NCBI RefSeq assembly: GCF_000968015.1 | Contig: NZ_LACH01000016.1 | Span: forward strand, 1-64,000 | Length of the DNA stretch: 64,000 nt | Origin: Pseudomonas fluorescens | Lineage (GTDB): Bacteria > Pseudomonadota > Gammaproteobacteria > Pseudomonadales > Pseudomonadaceae | Direction of reading: 5' to 3' | In this document: positions 46,678 to 55,778 of the stretch, piece after piece | Layout: each line of letters opens with the position of its first letter | How positions within the stretch are numbered: position 1 is the first letter of the stretch | The notes under the pieces: generated by a model | Databases searched by the model: none | Told to the model about the DNA's origin: nothing | Seen by the model: only the letters and a program-made list of their open reading frames with translations | Program-made: the position numbers and the translations under genes

Positions 46678-47871
46678 TTAGTAGAGGCATTCAACAGCCA
46701 TGGCCGTGGCTTCACCGCCGCCGATGCAGATTGCTGCAACGCCGCGTTTCAGGCCTTTCTGGCGCAGGGCCGAGAGCAAGGTCACAAGGATCCGCGCGCC
46801 AGACGCACCGATCGGGTGGCCGAGGGCGCAAGCGCCGCCGTGAACGTTGATCTTCTCGTGAGGGATTTCCAGTTTGGTCATGGTGACCAGACTGACCACG
46901 GCGAAGGCTTCGTTAACTTCGACCAGATCGACTTCGTCCAGCGACCAGCCGGTTTTCTTCATCAGCTTCTCGATCGCCCCCACCGGTGCCACCGGGAACA
47001 GGCCCGGGGTGTCGGCAAACGCGGCGTGGCCGTGAATCACTGCCAGCGGTTTCAGGCCGCGCTTTTCAGCTTCGGAACGGCGCATCAACACCAGTGCAGC
47101 GGCGCCATCGGAAATCGAGCTGGAGTTCGCCGCCGTCACCGTGCCGCCGTCGCGGAACGCCGGTTTCAAGGACGCGATCTTGTCCAGTTTGGCTTTCGGT
47201 GGTTGTTCGTCGTTGCTGATCAGCACCTGCTCTTTACCGACGGTCACGGTGAGCGGCACGATCTCGTCTTTGAAGCTGCCGTCCTTGATCGCCTGCTGCG
47301 CGCGGGTGGTCGAGGCAATGGCAAACGCATCCTGGGCTTCACGGGTGAAACCGTTGGTTTCGGCGCAATCCTCGGCGAAGGTGCCCATCAGGCGGCCTTT
47401 GTCGTAAGCGTCTTCCAGACCGTCGAGGAACATGTGGTCGAGTACGCGACCGTGGCCCATGCGGTAACCGCTACGGGCGCGGTCCAGCAGATACGGTGCG
47501 TTGGACATGCTTTCCATGCCGCCGGCGACAACCACGTCGGCGCTACCGGCCACCAGCATGTCGTGGGCCAGAATCGCCGCTTCCATGCCCGAACCGCACA
47601 TCTTGTTCAGGGTGGTGCAGCGGGTCGATTTATCCAGCCCGGCGCCCAGTGCGGCTTGACGCGCAGGGGCTTGGCCGAGGCCGGCGGACAGGACGCAACC
47701 GAACAGCACTTCTTCAACCGCGTCTGGCGCCACACCGGCGCGTTCGACGGCAGCGCGAATCGCCGCAGCACCGAGTTGCGGTGCAGTCAGGCTTTTCAGT
47801 TCGCCCTGGAAACCACCCATCGGGGTGCGGACGGCGCTGACGATAACAATGGGATCGTTGGAAATAGTCAT
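46678..47871 (-). CDS. acetyl-CoA C-acyltransferase (thiolase)
   Basis: A 397-residue thiolase. The acylated Cys is in TTLNKMCGSGMEAA (about residue 91), and the catalytic His and second Cys are in GGACALGHPIGASG and AAICIGGGEATAMA. In the isoleucine branch it splits 2-methylacetoacetyl-CoA into acetyl-CoA and propionyl-CoA. It starts 12 bases after the SDR gene stop. A hairpin repeat separates it from the dehydrogenase gene downstream. Confidence 0.92.
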   Translation of the reverse strand: MTISNDPIVIVSAVRTPMGGFQGELKSLTAPQLGAAAIRAAVERAGVAPDAVEEVLFGCVLSAGLGQAPARQAALGAGLDKSTRCTTLNKMCGSGMEAAILAHDMLVAGSADVVVAGGMESMSNAPYLLDRARSGYRMGHGRVLDHMFLDGLEDAYDKGRLMGTFAEDCAETNGFTREAQDAFAIASTTRAQQAIKDGSFKDEIVPLTVTVGKEQVLISNDEQPPKAKLDKIASLKPAFRDGGTVTAANSSSISDGAAALVLMRRSEAEKRGLKPLAVIHGHAAFADTPGLFPVAPVGAIEKLMKKTGWSLDEVDLVEVNEAFAVVSLVTMTKLEIPHEKINVHGGACALGHPIGASGARILVTLLSALRQKGLKRGVAAICIGGGEATAMAVECLY

Positions 47872-47883
47872 GACAAATCCTCC

Positions 47884-48648
47884 TTACTTGGCGGCCATGC
47901 GCAAGGCGCCGTCGAGACGGATCACCTCGCCATTAAGCATGCTGTTTTCAATGATATGCCTGACCAGCCCGGCATACTCGCCTGGTTTGCCAAGACGTGG
48001 CGGAAACGGCACGCCAGCCGCCAGCGACGCGCGGACTTCCGGGGTCATGCCGGCCATCATCGGGGTTTCGAAAATGCCCGGGGCGATGGTCATCACGCGG
48101 ATGCCGAAGCGCGCCAGTTCACGGGCGGCGGGCAAGGTCAGGCTGACGATTGCGCCTTTGGAGGCGGCATACGCGGCCTGGCCGATCTGGCCGTCATAGG
48201 CTGCAGCCGAAGCGGTGTTGATGATCACGCCGCGCTCGCCGTCAGCATCTGCTTCGGTTTCGGCAATCGCCGCAGCGGCCAGGCGCAGCATGTTGAAACT
48301 GCCGATCAGGTTGACGTTGATTACCTGGCTGAAATTGGCCAACACGTGCGGGCCGTTCTTGCCGAGGATCTTCTCACCGCGCACGATGCCGGCGCAGTTG
48401 ACCAGACCATTCAGGCCACCGAAGGCTTTGACCGTCGCCTGCACAGCGGCTTCGGCCGCCGCTTCGTTGCTGATATCCGCCACCACGCTTTGCGCGCCGA
48501 GACGTTCAGCCTGGGCCGCAACGGCCTCGGCGTTCATGTCCACCAGCATCACTTTGGCACCGGCAGCGACCAGCATTTCAGCGGTGGCCGCACCGAGGCC
48601 CGACGCACCGCCGGTGACGAGAAAAACCTTATTTTCGATCTGCATCAT
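47884..48648 (-). CDS. SDR-family 3-hydroxyacyl-CoA dehydrogenase (3-hydroxy-2-methylbutyryl-CoA type)
   Basis: A 254-residue short-chain dehydrogenase of the HSD17B10 kind. It has the cofactor site [16 protein letters not shown] (about residues 10-25), Asp in [10 protein letters not shown] for NAD preference, catalytic Ser in [11 protein letters not shown] and YxxxK in [10 protein letters not shown]. It starts at one of two adjacent ATG codons (48648 or 48645) after AAGGAAAC. It oxidises 3-hydroxy-2-methylbutyryl-CoA, between the hydratase and the thiolase steps. Confidence 0.9.
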   Translation of the reverse strand: MMQIENKVFLVTGGASGLGAATAEMLVAAGAKVMLVDMNAEAVAAQAERLGAQSVVADISNEAAAEAAVQATVKAFGGLNGLVNCAGIVRGEKILGKNGPHVLANFSQVINVNLIGSFNMLRLAAAAIAETEADADGERGVIINTASAAAYDGQIGQAAYAASKGAIVSLTLPAARELARFGIRVMTIAPGIFETPMMAGMTPEVRASLAAGVPFPPRLGKPGEYAGLVRHIIENSMLNGEVIRLDGALRMAAK

Positions 48649-48661
48649 TGTTTCCTTGGAT

Positions 48662-50326
48662 TCAAGCTGAAACGTTCTTCGCGACGGCCTCTTGAGCCTT
48701 GGCGATTTCCTGGTTGCGCAAGATAAAGCGCTGCAATTTGCCGCTAGGGGTTTTCGGCAACTCGCTGACAAATTCGATTTCACGGGGGTACGAGTGCGCG
48801 GCCAGTCGTTTGCGCACGTGTTGGCGCAGCTCTTCGGCCAGCTCCGGCGTTGCGCGGTATTGCTCGCAAATCACCACGAAGGCTTTCACCAGTTCGGTGC
48901 GCTCCGGGTCGGGCTTGCCGACAACGGCGGCTTCAATCACGGCCGGGTGTTCGATCAACGCGCTTTCCACGTCGAACGGGCCGACGCGGTAACCGGAGGT
49001 AGTAATCACGTCGTCGCTGCGACCGACGAAGCTGATGCTGCCGTCCGGGTTCCACTCGACGGTGTCGCCGCTCAGGTAATAGTTGCCGACGAAGGCCCTG
49101 GTCGGTGCGCCTTCGTAACCGGCGAACCAGCACATCGGCGACTGGGTGCGGTCGATGGCCAGAATGCCCGGCTGACCGACGCCCAGTTCTTTGTACTCGT
49201 CATCCAGCACCACGATGCGGTGGCCGGGCGAAGCGAAACCGGCGGCGCCCATGTGGATCGGATGCTCGAGGCCATGGTGATTGCACAGGACCATGCCGAG
49301 TTCGGTCTGGCCGTAATGGTCGTGAATCACCACGCCGAGGTTGTCGGCGAACCAGCGAATCACCTCCGGATTCAGCGGCTCGCCGGCGCTGCTGACGATG
49401 CGCAGCTTGCCCTTGATCGAGCGGGCGAATTCGTCACCTCCGGCGATCAACAGGCGATAGGCCGTCGGCGAGCCGGTGAGGTTGGTGATCCCGTATTTGT
49501 TGATCACCCGACAGGTGCTTTCGAGGGAGAACGGGCCATCGTAAAAGGTGATCGGATGCCCCAGGGCCATGGGCCCGGTGACGCCGAAATAGATGCCGTA
49601 GGCCCAACCCGGATCGGCGAGGTTCCAGAAGGCGTCTTCGGGGCGCAAGTCCACGGCGTCACGGGTGTAGTTCTGGAAGGCGACGATGGCCTTGAGCGGA
49701 ACGGACAGCGCTTTCGACGGACCGGTGGTGCCCGAGGTGAACATCAGCAGGAACGGGTCTTCGCCGGTCAACAGGACGGGTTCGCACACAGGAGAATAAT
49801 GGGCCAGTTCGGCCCAGAAGCTGTAATCGCCGCGGACGATGCCTTGGCCTTTCGGGCCGGCAACGGTGACGATGGTCGGGCAGTCGGCGACTTCAGAGAG
49901 TTTGGAGCGATTGCCCGCGTCGGTGACCACCACTTTGGCGCCAGAGGAGTTGAGACGGTGTTCGATGGCTTTCGGGCCGAATGCCGTGAACAGCGGCTGG
50001 TAGACCGCGCCGATGCGCCAGGTGGCGAATACAGTGATCAGCAATTCGATGTTACGAGGCAGGAGACCGGCAACCTTGTCGCCTTTTTTCACGCCTTGGG
50101 CCAGGAGGAAATTGGCTAAACGTGCGGCTTTGTCCTGCAAGTCGCTGAAGGTGTAGGTCGCGCTGGCGCCATCACGGCCTTCCCAGAACAGCGCGATGCG
50201 CCCCGGCAAGGCATGGCGGTCGCAACACTCGACACAGGCGTTGAGGGCAGTCAAATCGCCCGCGAGCGCGGCATCGACGGTGTGCTGATAATTAAACTGT
50301 GATGTAGCAGACAAATAATCGCGCAT
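48662..50326 (-). CDS. AMP-binding acyl-CoA synthetase
   Basis: A 554-residue adenylate-forming enzyme of the acetyl/propionyl/medium-chain acyl-CoA synthetase group. ATP motifs are [17 protein letters not shown] (about residues 193-209) and [17 protein letters not shown], and the C-terminal lysine is in [13 protein letters not shown]. It is the first gene of the minus-strand set and would activate 2-methylbutyrate or another short branched acid to its CoA ester. Its 5' end faces a REPIN and the AraC gene, so the two are transcribed the same way. Confidence 0.9.
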   Translation of the reverse strand: MRDYLSATSQFNYQHTVDAALAGDLTALNACVECCDRHALPGRIALFWEGRDGASATYTFSDLQDKAARLANFLLAQGVKKGDKVAGLLPRNIELLITVFATWRIGAVYQPLFTAFGPKAIEHRLNSSGAKVVVTDAGNRSKLSEVADCPTIVTVAGPKGQGIVRGDYSFWAELAHYSPVCEPVLLTGEDPFLLMFTSGTTGPSKALSVPLKAIVAFQNYTRDAVDLRPEDAFWNLADPGWAYGIYFGVTGPMALGHPITFYDGPFSLESTCRVINKYGITNLTGSPTAYRLLIAGGDEFARSIKGKLRIVSSAGEPLNPEVIRWFADNLGVVIHDHYGQTELGMVLCNHHGLEHPIHMGAAGFASPGHRIVVLDDEYKELGVGQPGILAIDRTQSPMCWFAGYEGAPTRAFVGNYYLSGDTVEWNPDGSISFVGRSDDVITTSGYRVGPFDVESALIEHPAVIEAAVVGKPDPERTELVKAFVVICEQYRATPELAEELRQHVRKRLAAHSYPREIEFVSELPKTPSGKLQRFILRNQEIAKAQEAVAKNVSA

Positions 50327-50475
50327 TGCCAGAATCCCTTTGTATTTTTATTAGGCCGGGGGAACCTTTATTTACAGGGAAATACTCGCTCTGCGCAGGG
50401 CGCGGGACAATGGTCAAAGCTATCAAGTTGCGTGACTGGTTTGGCCAAGATTTGAGAGATGTGGCGCCTGTAAGG

Positions 50476-50575
50476 GCCTCATCGCGAGCAAGCTCGCTCC
50501 CACAGTAGTTCTTTGGTGTGAACACTATCTATGTCACACCAAATTCCCTGTGGGAGCGAGCTTGCTCGCGATAGC
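50476..50575. repeat. REPIN with distinct loop
   Basis: TCATCGCGAGCAAGCTCGCT and AGCGAGCTTGCTCGCGATAG flank a loop of about 45 bases containing the inverted TTGGTGTGAA/TCACACCAAA. It lies between the AraC gene and the synthetase gene. The rest of the 276-base spacer (50327-50475) probably holds the synthetase promoter. Confidence 0.88.
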
Positions 50576-50602
50576 GTCAGCCCAGGCACAACAGGCTTCG
50601 GA

Positions 50603-51619
50603 TCAATCAGCTTCGTTGAGGATCAGGCTGCGGTAATGCCCGGGATTTGACCCCGACCACTTGCGAAACGCCTTGTAGAACGAGCTGGTATCGGCAAACC
50701 CCAGCCGCGCGGCGATCTCGGCGAAGCTGATAGCGGGTTCGGCCAGCCAGACAATCGCCAGTTCCTTGCGCACGCTGTCCTTGAGCCCTTGGTAAGTCTG
50801 GCCTTCTTCGGCCAGGCGCCGACGCAGGGTGGAAGCCGACATGCACAGCTGTTGCGCCAGGGGTTCGGTTTCCGGCCAGTGTTCGGCGGGGAGTTGCCGC
50901 AAATCGTGCTTGATCCGGCTGGCAAGGCTCTCCGGGTCGCGGTACTTGACCAGGATATTGGCCGGCGCATGGGCCAGGAAACGCTTGAGTTCTTCCGGGC
51001 TGCGCTTGATCGGCAAGTCCAGGCACTCGGCGGAGAAAATCATCCGCGTGCGCGGCCGGTCGAAACGCAGGTTCTCGGAGAACATCACCTGATAGTCATC
51101 GCAGAAGTCCGGTGTCGGGCAGCGCAACTCGATGGCCAGGATCGGAATTCGTCGCCCCGCCAGCCAGCAGGCGACGCCGTGAACGATCATCCAGTAAGTG
51201 AAATACGTGAAGGCGCGGCGCGGGTCCTGGTCGTCTTCGAGCAGGACGATTTCCGCCAGGCTTTGCTGACGAACCAACTGCGCGGGCAGGTGTTCGAGCA
51301 TCAACGACAGGAAGCTCAAGCCCGAGGTCAGGCCGGCGGCCAGGCTCGGCTGGACCATGGAGCAGCGACAGAGAAAAGCCAGGCTGCCGGATTTGAGTTT
51401 GCGCGGATCCATGCCAAAAAATTCATCGTCTCCACGTCGCGCCAGTAAACGCCACAGACGCGCATAAGCTGTGGCCGGAACGCGTGCATCGCTGCTGTCG
51501 AGCAGTGCCGGATCGATGCCGACCTTGTTCAACACCTCATCGGCGGTCGCTCCGGGGGCGCAGCTTTGCAGCAGTGCTTCACGCACCAGTTGAATGGAGA
51601 TGGTGTCTTTTTCCGACAT
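50603..51619 (-). CDS. AraC-family regulator with N-terminal Arabinose_bd-type domain
   Basis: A 338-residue regulator. The C-terminal double helix-turn-helix is clear: EPLAQQLCMSASTLRRRLAEEGQTYQGLKDSVRKELAI and SFAEIAARLGFADTSSFYKAFRKWSGSNPGHYR. The N-terminal 200 residues match the domain found in OruR and related regulators that sense small metabolites. It is upstream of, and in line with, the acyl-CoA cluster, so it is the likely activator of that set, with a branched acid or its CoA ester as signal. Confidence 0.88.
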   Translation of the reverse strand: MSEKDTISIQLVREALLQSCAPGATADEVLNKVGIDPALLDSSDARVPATAYARLWRLLARRGDDEFFGMDPRKLKSGSLAFLCRCSMVQPSLAAGLTSGLSFLSLMLEHLPAQLVRQQSLAEIVLLEDDQDPRRAFTYFTYWMIVHGVACWLAGRRIPILAIELRCPTPDFCDDYQVMFSENLRFDRPRTRMIFSAECLDLPIKRSPEELKRFLAHAPANILVKYRDPESLASRIKHDLRQLPAEHWPETEPLAQQLCMSASTLRRRLAEEGQTYQGLKDSVRKELAIVWLAEPAISFAEIAARLGFADTSSFYKAFRKWSGSNPGHYRSLILNEAD

Positions 51620-51669
51620 TGACCGAGGCGAGCCTTGTTATTTGAGTGCCGGCATCTTAGCGCAGAACC

Positions 51670-51694
51670 CTGTGGGAGCGAGCTTGCTCGCGAA
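51670..51694. repeat. single REP element
   Basis: TGTGGGAGCGAGCTTGCTCGCGA stands alone between the AraC gene (starts 51619) and the pssA end at 51726. There is no inverted partner within 100 bases. Confidence 0.85.
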
Positions 51695-51725
51695 GGCATA
51701 TTCAGACCCGCCACCAACCCTTGCG

Positions 51726-53069
51726 TTACAAAATCCGATAGAGCAACCGCTCGATCCGCACACGACTCACGCGCTTGAGAAACTTGGCCACCGCCGCCGG
51801 GTATTCCAGCAGCGTTTCCAGTTCCTGGTAACGTTCGATGCGGCGGGTGTTCTCGAAAATCTCCGCCAGCTCTTTACGACGGGGCTCCAACAACTCACCT
51901 TTCGGATCATCAATCAGCAAGGCGTTTTCCAGGTCGAGTCGGAACGCCCGCGGGTTGAGGTTGTTGCCGGTCAGCAAGGTGTAGCGCTGATCGATCCACA
52001 TGCCCTTGAGGTGATAGGTGTTGTCGCCGTCACGCCACAGATGCAGGTTCAACTGGCCGCTGTCGACGCTGCGATGATGACGTTTGGCGAAGCGCCGCAG
52101 GCTGATCTCGTAAAGATAAGGCAGCGCCGAAATCACCTTGAACGGCTCGCTCGGCGGGATGTAGAAGTCGTTGGCCGTCTTGTCGCCGACGATGATGTCG
52201 ATCTTCACGCCCCGCGCCAGTGCCCGGTTGATTTCCCGAGTCACGGGCAGCGGCATGTTGAAGTACGGTGTGCAGATGGTCAGTTGATGCTGAGCGCTGG
52301 CGATCAACTCGCAAATCACCCGGCTCAACGGGTTGTTCTTGCCGACACCGAGCAATGGGCTGACCGACAAACCACCTTTTTCCGTGGTGCCTGTCGTGGT
52401 GTCGTACGCCGCGTGCTTGAGGCGGCTGCGCAAGTCGCCGATGTCGTTGCGCAGGCTGCGAGTGGTCGGCAGGTTCGGCAAATCGAGACGATGTACCGCT
52501 TTGGAAGCGATCAGACCGTGCTTGACCAGGTGCTGCATGGAATCGGCCAGCGCGCTGTTATGCAGCAGGTGATAACGGTCGTAGCGGTATTTGTCGAACT
52601 TGTGCAGATAGACGTTGTTCAGACTCGCGCCGCTGTAGATCACGCAGTCATCGATCACGAAGCCTTTCAAATGCAGCACGCCGAACAGTTCTCGGGTCTG
52701 CACGGGAACGCCATACACCGGCACTTCACTGGCGTGAGTGCGGGTGGTTTCCTGATACCAGGCCGAGTTGCCCGGCTGCTTGCCGGCGCCGATCAAGCCG
52801 CGCTGGGCGCGCAACCAGTCAACGACCACCACCACGTCCAGTTCCGGACGCGCCAGTTTGGCCGCATGCAAGGCATCGAGAATTTCCTGGCCGGCTTCAT
52901 CCTGTTGCAGATAAAGCGCGACGATATAAATGCGCCGGGTGGCGCTGGCGATCTTTTCCAGCAGGCACCGACGAAACTCGGCAGCGCCAGAAAGGATGGT
53001 GACGGCATCGGCGGTCAGCGGAAAACTGCGCAGTTTGGGCAGCAGAGAGCGTTTGAAAAGCGACGGCAT
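51726..53069 (-). CDS. pssA: CDP-diacylglycerol-serine O-phosphatidyltransferase (phospholipase D family)
   Basis: A 447-residue phosphatidylserine synthase of the E. coli PssA type. Two HKD motifs are visible: HLKGFVIDDCVIYSGASLNN (about residues 133-152) and HLKGMWIDQRYTLLTGNNLNPRAF (about 350-373). Other marks are RRIYIVALYLQQDEAGQEILDAL and EVIYDRYHLLH-like YRYDRYHLLHN. It makes phosphatidylserine, the precursor of phosphatidylethanolamine, at the inner membrane. Length agrees with E. coli PssA (451). It stands alone between REP elements, so it is probably monocistronic. Confidence 0.93.
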   Translation of the reverse strand: MPSLFKRSLLPKLRSFPLTADAVTILSGAAEFRRCLLEKIASATRRIYIVALYLQQDEAGQEILDALHAAKLARPELDVVVVVDWLRAQRGLIGAGKQPGNSAWYQETTRTHASEVPVYGVPVQTRELFGVLHLKGFVIDDCVIYSGASLNNVYLHKFDKYRYDRYHLLHNSALADSMQHLVKHGLIASKAVHRLDLPNLPTTRSLRNDIGDLRSRLKHAAYDTTTGTTEKGGLSVSPLLGVGKNNPLSRVICELIASAQHQLTICTPYFNMPLPVTREINRALARGVKIDIIVGDKTANDFYIPPSEPFKVISALPYLYEISLRRFAKRHHRSVDSGQLNLHLWRDGDNTYHLKGMWIDQRYTLLTGNNLNPRAFRLDLENALLIDDPKGELLEPRRKELAEIFENTRRIERYQELETLLEYPAAVAKFLKRVSRVRIERLLYRIL

Positions 53070-53152
53070 AGGGCTCGCAAAAAGGTCGAATCCGGAGAAC
53101 CCGAGAGCTTACACCATGGATCGGTTCGGGTCTTGTTACTGACTGTAATGGC

Positions 53153-53220
53153 CCCATCGCGAGCAAGCTCGCTCCCACAGGGGAACGCATTTCAAATGTG
53201 GGAGCGAGCTTGCTCGCGAT
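53153..53220. repeat. REPIN, loop type 2
   Basis: ATCGCGAGCAAGCTCGCTCC and its complement flank CAGGGGAACGCATTTCAAATGTG. The loop is the reverse complement of that at 33492-33562 apart from one or two bases. It lies between the divergent pssA and tetR genes. Confidence 0.9.
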
Positions 53221-53250
53221 AGCAATTTTGTAGACGACAAAAATATCTTC

Positions 53251-53279
53251 TTGACCAAGGAGAACGATCGTTCTACTGT
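53251..53279 (+). promoter_or_regulatory. tetR promoter with perfect 14-base palindrome operator
   Basis: TTGACC (53251-53256) and TACTGT (53274-53279) are spaced by 17 bases. The perfect palindrome AGAACGATCGTTCT (53261-53274) fills most of the spacer. TetR proteins usually bind such sites and exclude polymerase, so autorepression is likely. The only nearby AAGGAG is within the spacer, about 24 bases before the ATG, too far to act as its ribosome site. Confidence 0.65.
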
Positions 53280-53286
53280 TTGCCAC

Positions 53287-53850
53287 ATGAACGAAATAAC
53301 CAGCAACGACACACGCGACATCATTCTGGATGTCACCGAAAAGTTGATCTACAAAAGTGGCATCGCTGCCACCGGGATGGATCTTCTGGTGAAAACCGCC
53401 GGTGTCTCCAGAAAGAGTATTTACCGCTACTTCGCCAACAAGGAGGAGCTCACCGTCGCGGCCCTGCAACGCCGTGATGTGCGCTGGATGCATTGGTACC
53501 GAAGCGAAGTCGACCAGGCTGAAACACCGGCCGACCGGCTGCTCAACCTGTTTACCGTGCTCAAGGCCTGGTTCGCCTCCGAAGGCTTCCGTGGCTGTGC
53601 ATTCATCAATACCAGCGGCGAAACCGGCGACCCGCAAGACCCGGTTCGCCTGGTTGCCAAAGACCATAAACAGAAGCTGCTCGACTACGTGCGCGAGCTC
53701 TGCACCGAACATGGCGCCACAGACCCGGAGACGCTGGCCAAACAGCTGCTGATCCTGATCGACGGTGCCATTACCGTGGCGCTTGTCATGGGTGATCACA
53801 GTGCCGCCGATAATGCGCAATGCATGGCGCGAAAGTTATTGGACCTGTAA
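53287..53850 (+). CDS. TetR/AcrR-family regulator
   Basis: A 187-residue regulator from the ATG at 53287 (MNEITSNDTRDIILDVTEKLIYKSG). An in-frame TTG at 53251 would add 12 residues, but it coincides with the likely -35 box. The helix-turn-helix is ATGMDLLVKTAGVSRKSIYRYFANKEELTVAAL (about residues 29-61), followed by an all-helical ligand domain with WFASEGFRGCAFINTSGE and a C-terminal TetR_C-type end. It is 56 bases upstream of a SnoaL-like gene on the same strand. Together with the operator this suggests a self-repressing two-gene unit that responds to a small toxic or reactive compound. Confidence 0.88.
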   Translation: MNEITSNDTRDIILDVTEKLIYKSGIAATGMDLLVKTAGVSRKSIYRYFANKEELTVAALQRRDVRWMHWYRSEVDQAETPADRLLNLFTVLKAWFASEGFRGCAFINTSGETGDPQDPVRLVAKDHKQKLLDYVRELCTEHGATDPETLAKQLLILIDGAITVALVMGDHSAADNAQCMARKLLDL

Positions 53851-53906
53851 CACTTTAACCAAGCCCGACAACTTGCTAGAACTTTACTTTGATAGGGAGA
53901 CTATTA

Positions 53907-54383
53907 ATGTCTAATGCCGAAGTTCGTCCGCCATTGCCGCCATTCACCCGTGAATCGGCCATTGAAAAAGTACGCCTGGCCGAAGACGGCTGGAACTCCC
54001 GCGACCCGGAACGCGTGTCGCTGGCCTACACCCTGGACACCAAATGGCGTAACCGCGCCGAGTTCGCCTACAACCGCGAAGAAGCCAAAGGTTTCCTGAC
54101 GCGCAAATGGGCCAAGGAACTGGATTACCGCCTGATCAAAGAACTTTGGGCCTTTACCGGCAATCGCATTGCCGTGCGTTATGCCTACGAATGGCACGAC
54201 GACTCGGGCAACTGGTTCCGCTCGTACGGCAACGAAAACTGGGAGTTCGACGAGAACGGCTTGATGGCCAATCGGTTTGCCTGCATCAACGACATGCCGA
54301 TCAAGGAAAGTGACCGCAAGTTCCACTGGCCGCTGGGCCGTCGTCCTGACGATCACCCAAGCTTGTCCGACTTGGGCCTGTAA
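53907..54383 (+). CDS. SnoaL-like/NTF2-fold protein (DUF1348)
   Basis: A 158-residue protein of the NTF2-like superfamily, DUF1348 group. Recognisable blocks are [56 protein letters not shown] and [30 protein letters not shown]. It is started at [13 protein letters not shown] after an AGGGAG site; six further codons upstream are possible but lack one. The group has no firm biochemical function. It is the only likely target gene of the TetR protein before it, and a strong hairpin follows its stop. Confidence 0.85.
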   Translation: MSNAEVRPPLPPFTRESAIEKVRLAEDGWNSRDPERVSLAYTLDTKWRNRAEFAYNREEAKGFLTRKWAKELDYRLIKELWAFTGNRIAVRYAYEWHDDSGNWFRSYGNENWEFDENGLMANRFACINDMPIKESDRKFHWPLGRRPDDHPSLSDLGL

Positions 54384-54390
54384 ACACTGA

Positions 54391-54494
54391 TCCCCTGTAG
54401 GAGCTGTCGAGTGAAACGAGGCTGCGATCTTTTGATCTCAAAAATCAAAGTCAAAAGATCGCAGCCTCGTTTCACTCGACAGCTCCTACAGGGG
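54391..54494. repeat. perfect long hairpin, gatcttttgatc family
   Basis: CCCCTGTAGGAGCTGTCGAG...AAACGAGGCTGCGATCTTTTGATC and its exact complement form a stem of about 45 pairs with a short AT-rich loop (TCAAAAATCAAAG). It lies between convergent genes (SnoaL-like ends 54383, sfnG ends 54506), so it may end both transcripts. It is the most perfect copy of this family in the window. Confidence 0.93.
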
Positions 54495-54505
54495 TTTTGT
54501 GGTGT

Positions 54506-55606
54506 TCAGGCTACCGCGGCCTGCTGCTTGGCCGCTGCCTTGGCTTCCAGCTCCCTCACCAACGGCAATACCCGCTTACCGAAATACTCCACCTCCTCCT
54601 GAAAGTGCAGAAACCCCGCCAACACCAGGTCCACGCCCACCGCTTTCAACGCGACGATCCGCTCGGCAATCTGCTGCGGCGTACCAATCAGGTTGGTCTT
54701 GAACCCGTCGTTGTACTGCACCAGATCCTCGAACGTCGACTTGGCCCAGTTGCCCTCGCCCTCAGGTGACGCCCTGCCCGCCTGCTTCGCCGCATCGCCA
54801 AACGCATTCACCGCCTCGGGGTCCGCCTGATCGATTATTTGCGCCAGTACGGCTCGCGCTTCTTCTTCGGTGTCGCGGGCAATGACAAACGCGTTCACAC
54901 CGACCTTCACCGAATGATTGTTGGCCGCTGCCTTGGCGCGGATGTCATCGACCTGGGCCTTGATGCCTTCCGGGGTGTTGCCGTTGGTGAAGTACCAGTC
55001 CGAAACCCGTGCCGCCATGTCCCGAGCCGCGCGGGAACTGCCACCCTGGAAGATTTCCGGCTGACCCAGCGGCTTGGGTTTGAGGCTGTAGTTGTCGAAA
55101 CGGTAGAAGTCGCCGCGAAAGGTAAAGTTGTCCTGGCTCCAGATGCCCTTCAGCGAGCGGATGAATTCTTCGGAGCGACGATAACGCTCGTCGTGTTCCA
55201 GCCAGTGTTCGCCAATCGCCTGGAACTCACCCTTGAACCAGCCACTGACGATGTTCACCGCCACTCGGCCGTTAGTCAGTTGGTCGATGGTTGCCAATTG
55301 CTTGGCCGCCAGCGCCGGTTGCCAAGGGCCGGGAAGGATCGCGGCGATGACTTTCAGTTGGGTGGTGGCGGCCAGCAGCGCATGGCTGAAGGCGACCGAT
55401 TCGTGCTGGTACTCGGCGCCGTAACCGGCGGTGAAGCGGATCTGCGTCAGGGCGTATTCAAACCCGGCCTCTTCGGCCAGTTGCGCCAGTTTGCGGTTGT
55501 AGTCGATGCCCCAGTGGGTGCGTTGCTCGATCTTGCTGACCACCAGCCCGCCGCTGACGTTCGGCACCCAGTAGGCAAATTTGACGGCTTGCTGACTCAT
55601 TGACAT
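54506..55606 (-). CDS. sfnG: dimethylsulfone monooxygenase (FMNH2-dependent)
   Basis: A 366-residue luciferase-like flavin monooxygenase matching SfnG. Characteristic blocks are KFAYWVPNVSGGLVVSKIEQRT at the N-terminus, GGRVAVNIVSGWFKGEF-like NGRVAVNIVSGWFKGEF, WLEHDERYRRSEEFI and FQGGSSRAARDMAARVSDWYF. It converts dimethylsulfone to methanesulfinate so that sulfur can be used when sulfate is scarce, and needs a flavin reductase encoded elsewhere. Two near ATGs (55606 and 55600) follow a GAGG site. The sigma-54 promoter just upstream fits the known SfnR-dependent control of sfn genes. Confidence 0.93.
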   Translation of the reverse strand: MSMSQQAVKFAYWVPNVSGGLVVSKIEQRTHWGIDYNRKLAQLAEEAGFEYALTQIRFTAGYGAEYQHESVAFSHALLAATTQLKVIAAILPGPWQPALAAKQLATIDQLTNGRVAVNIVSGWFKGEFQAIGEHWLEHDERYRRSEEFIRSLKGIWSQDNFTFRGDFYRFDNYSLKPKPLGQPEIFQGGSSRAARDMAARVSDWYFTNGNTPEGIKAQVDDIRAKAAANNHSVKVGVNAFVIARDTEEEARAVLAQIIDQADPEAVNAFGDAAKQAGRASPEGEGNWAKSTFEDLVQYNDGFKTNLIGTPQQIAERIVALKAVGVDLVLAGFLHFQEEVEYFGKRVLPLVRELEAKAAAKQQAAVA

Positions 55607-55639
55607 GTCCTCGGGACTTTAGGGAAGTCCTGGGGTAAG

Positions 55640-55656
55640 AGCAGCAACCGTGCCAG
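55640..55656 (-). promoter_or_regulatory. sigma-54 promoter of sfnG
   Basis: On the minus strand CTGGCACGGTTGCTGCT has the -24 GG and -12 GC exactly ten bases apart (TGGCAC-N5-CTGCT), very close to the RpoN consensus TGGCAC-N5-TTGC. The -12 element lies about 36 bases before the sfnG ATG. It needs an enhancer-binding activator, SfnR in the known P. putida system. SfnR is not encoded in this window. Confidence 0.85.
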
Positions 55657-55683
55657 CACCGAAATCTCGGGGTGGGCGAACAC

Positions 55684-55778
55684 TGTGGCGAGGGAGCTTG
55701 CTCCCGCTGGGCTGCGCAGCGACCCTTTTTTTTTGTGAGCGCTGCGCACTCAAGCGGGAGCAAGCTCCCTCGCCACAG
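55684..55778. repeat. inverted repeat between two sigma-54 promoters
   Basis: TGTGGCGAGGGAGCTTGCTC and its complement GAGCAAGCTCCCTCGCCACA are the outer arms. Inner GGGCTGCGCAGCG/CGCTGCGCA segments also pair around a T-run. This is a third repeat type, resembling a REPIN with a GGAGCTTGCTCC core. It lies in the 343-base spacer 55607-55949 between sfnG and the SfnB-like gene, each of which has its own sigma-54-type promoter on its side. Confidence 0.88.

Noticed and set aside
46564-48726. A 720-codon open frame on the plus strand across the thiolase and SDR genes
   Set aside because: It is antisense to two clear enzymes with intact active sites. Its own product has no recognisable domain and a composition typical of frames opposite high-GC genes.
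48692-50119. A 475-codon plus-strand frame opposite the acyl-CoA synthetase
   Set aside because: The minus-strand frame has all adenylate-forming motifs, so this is a shadow frame.
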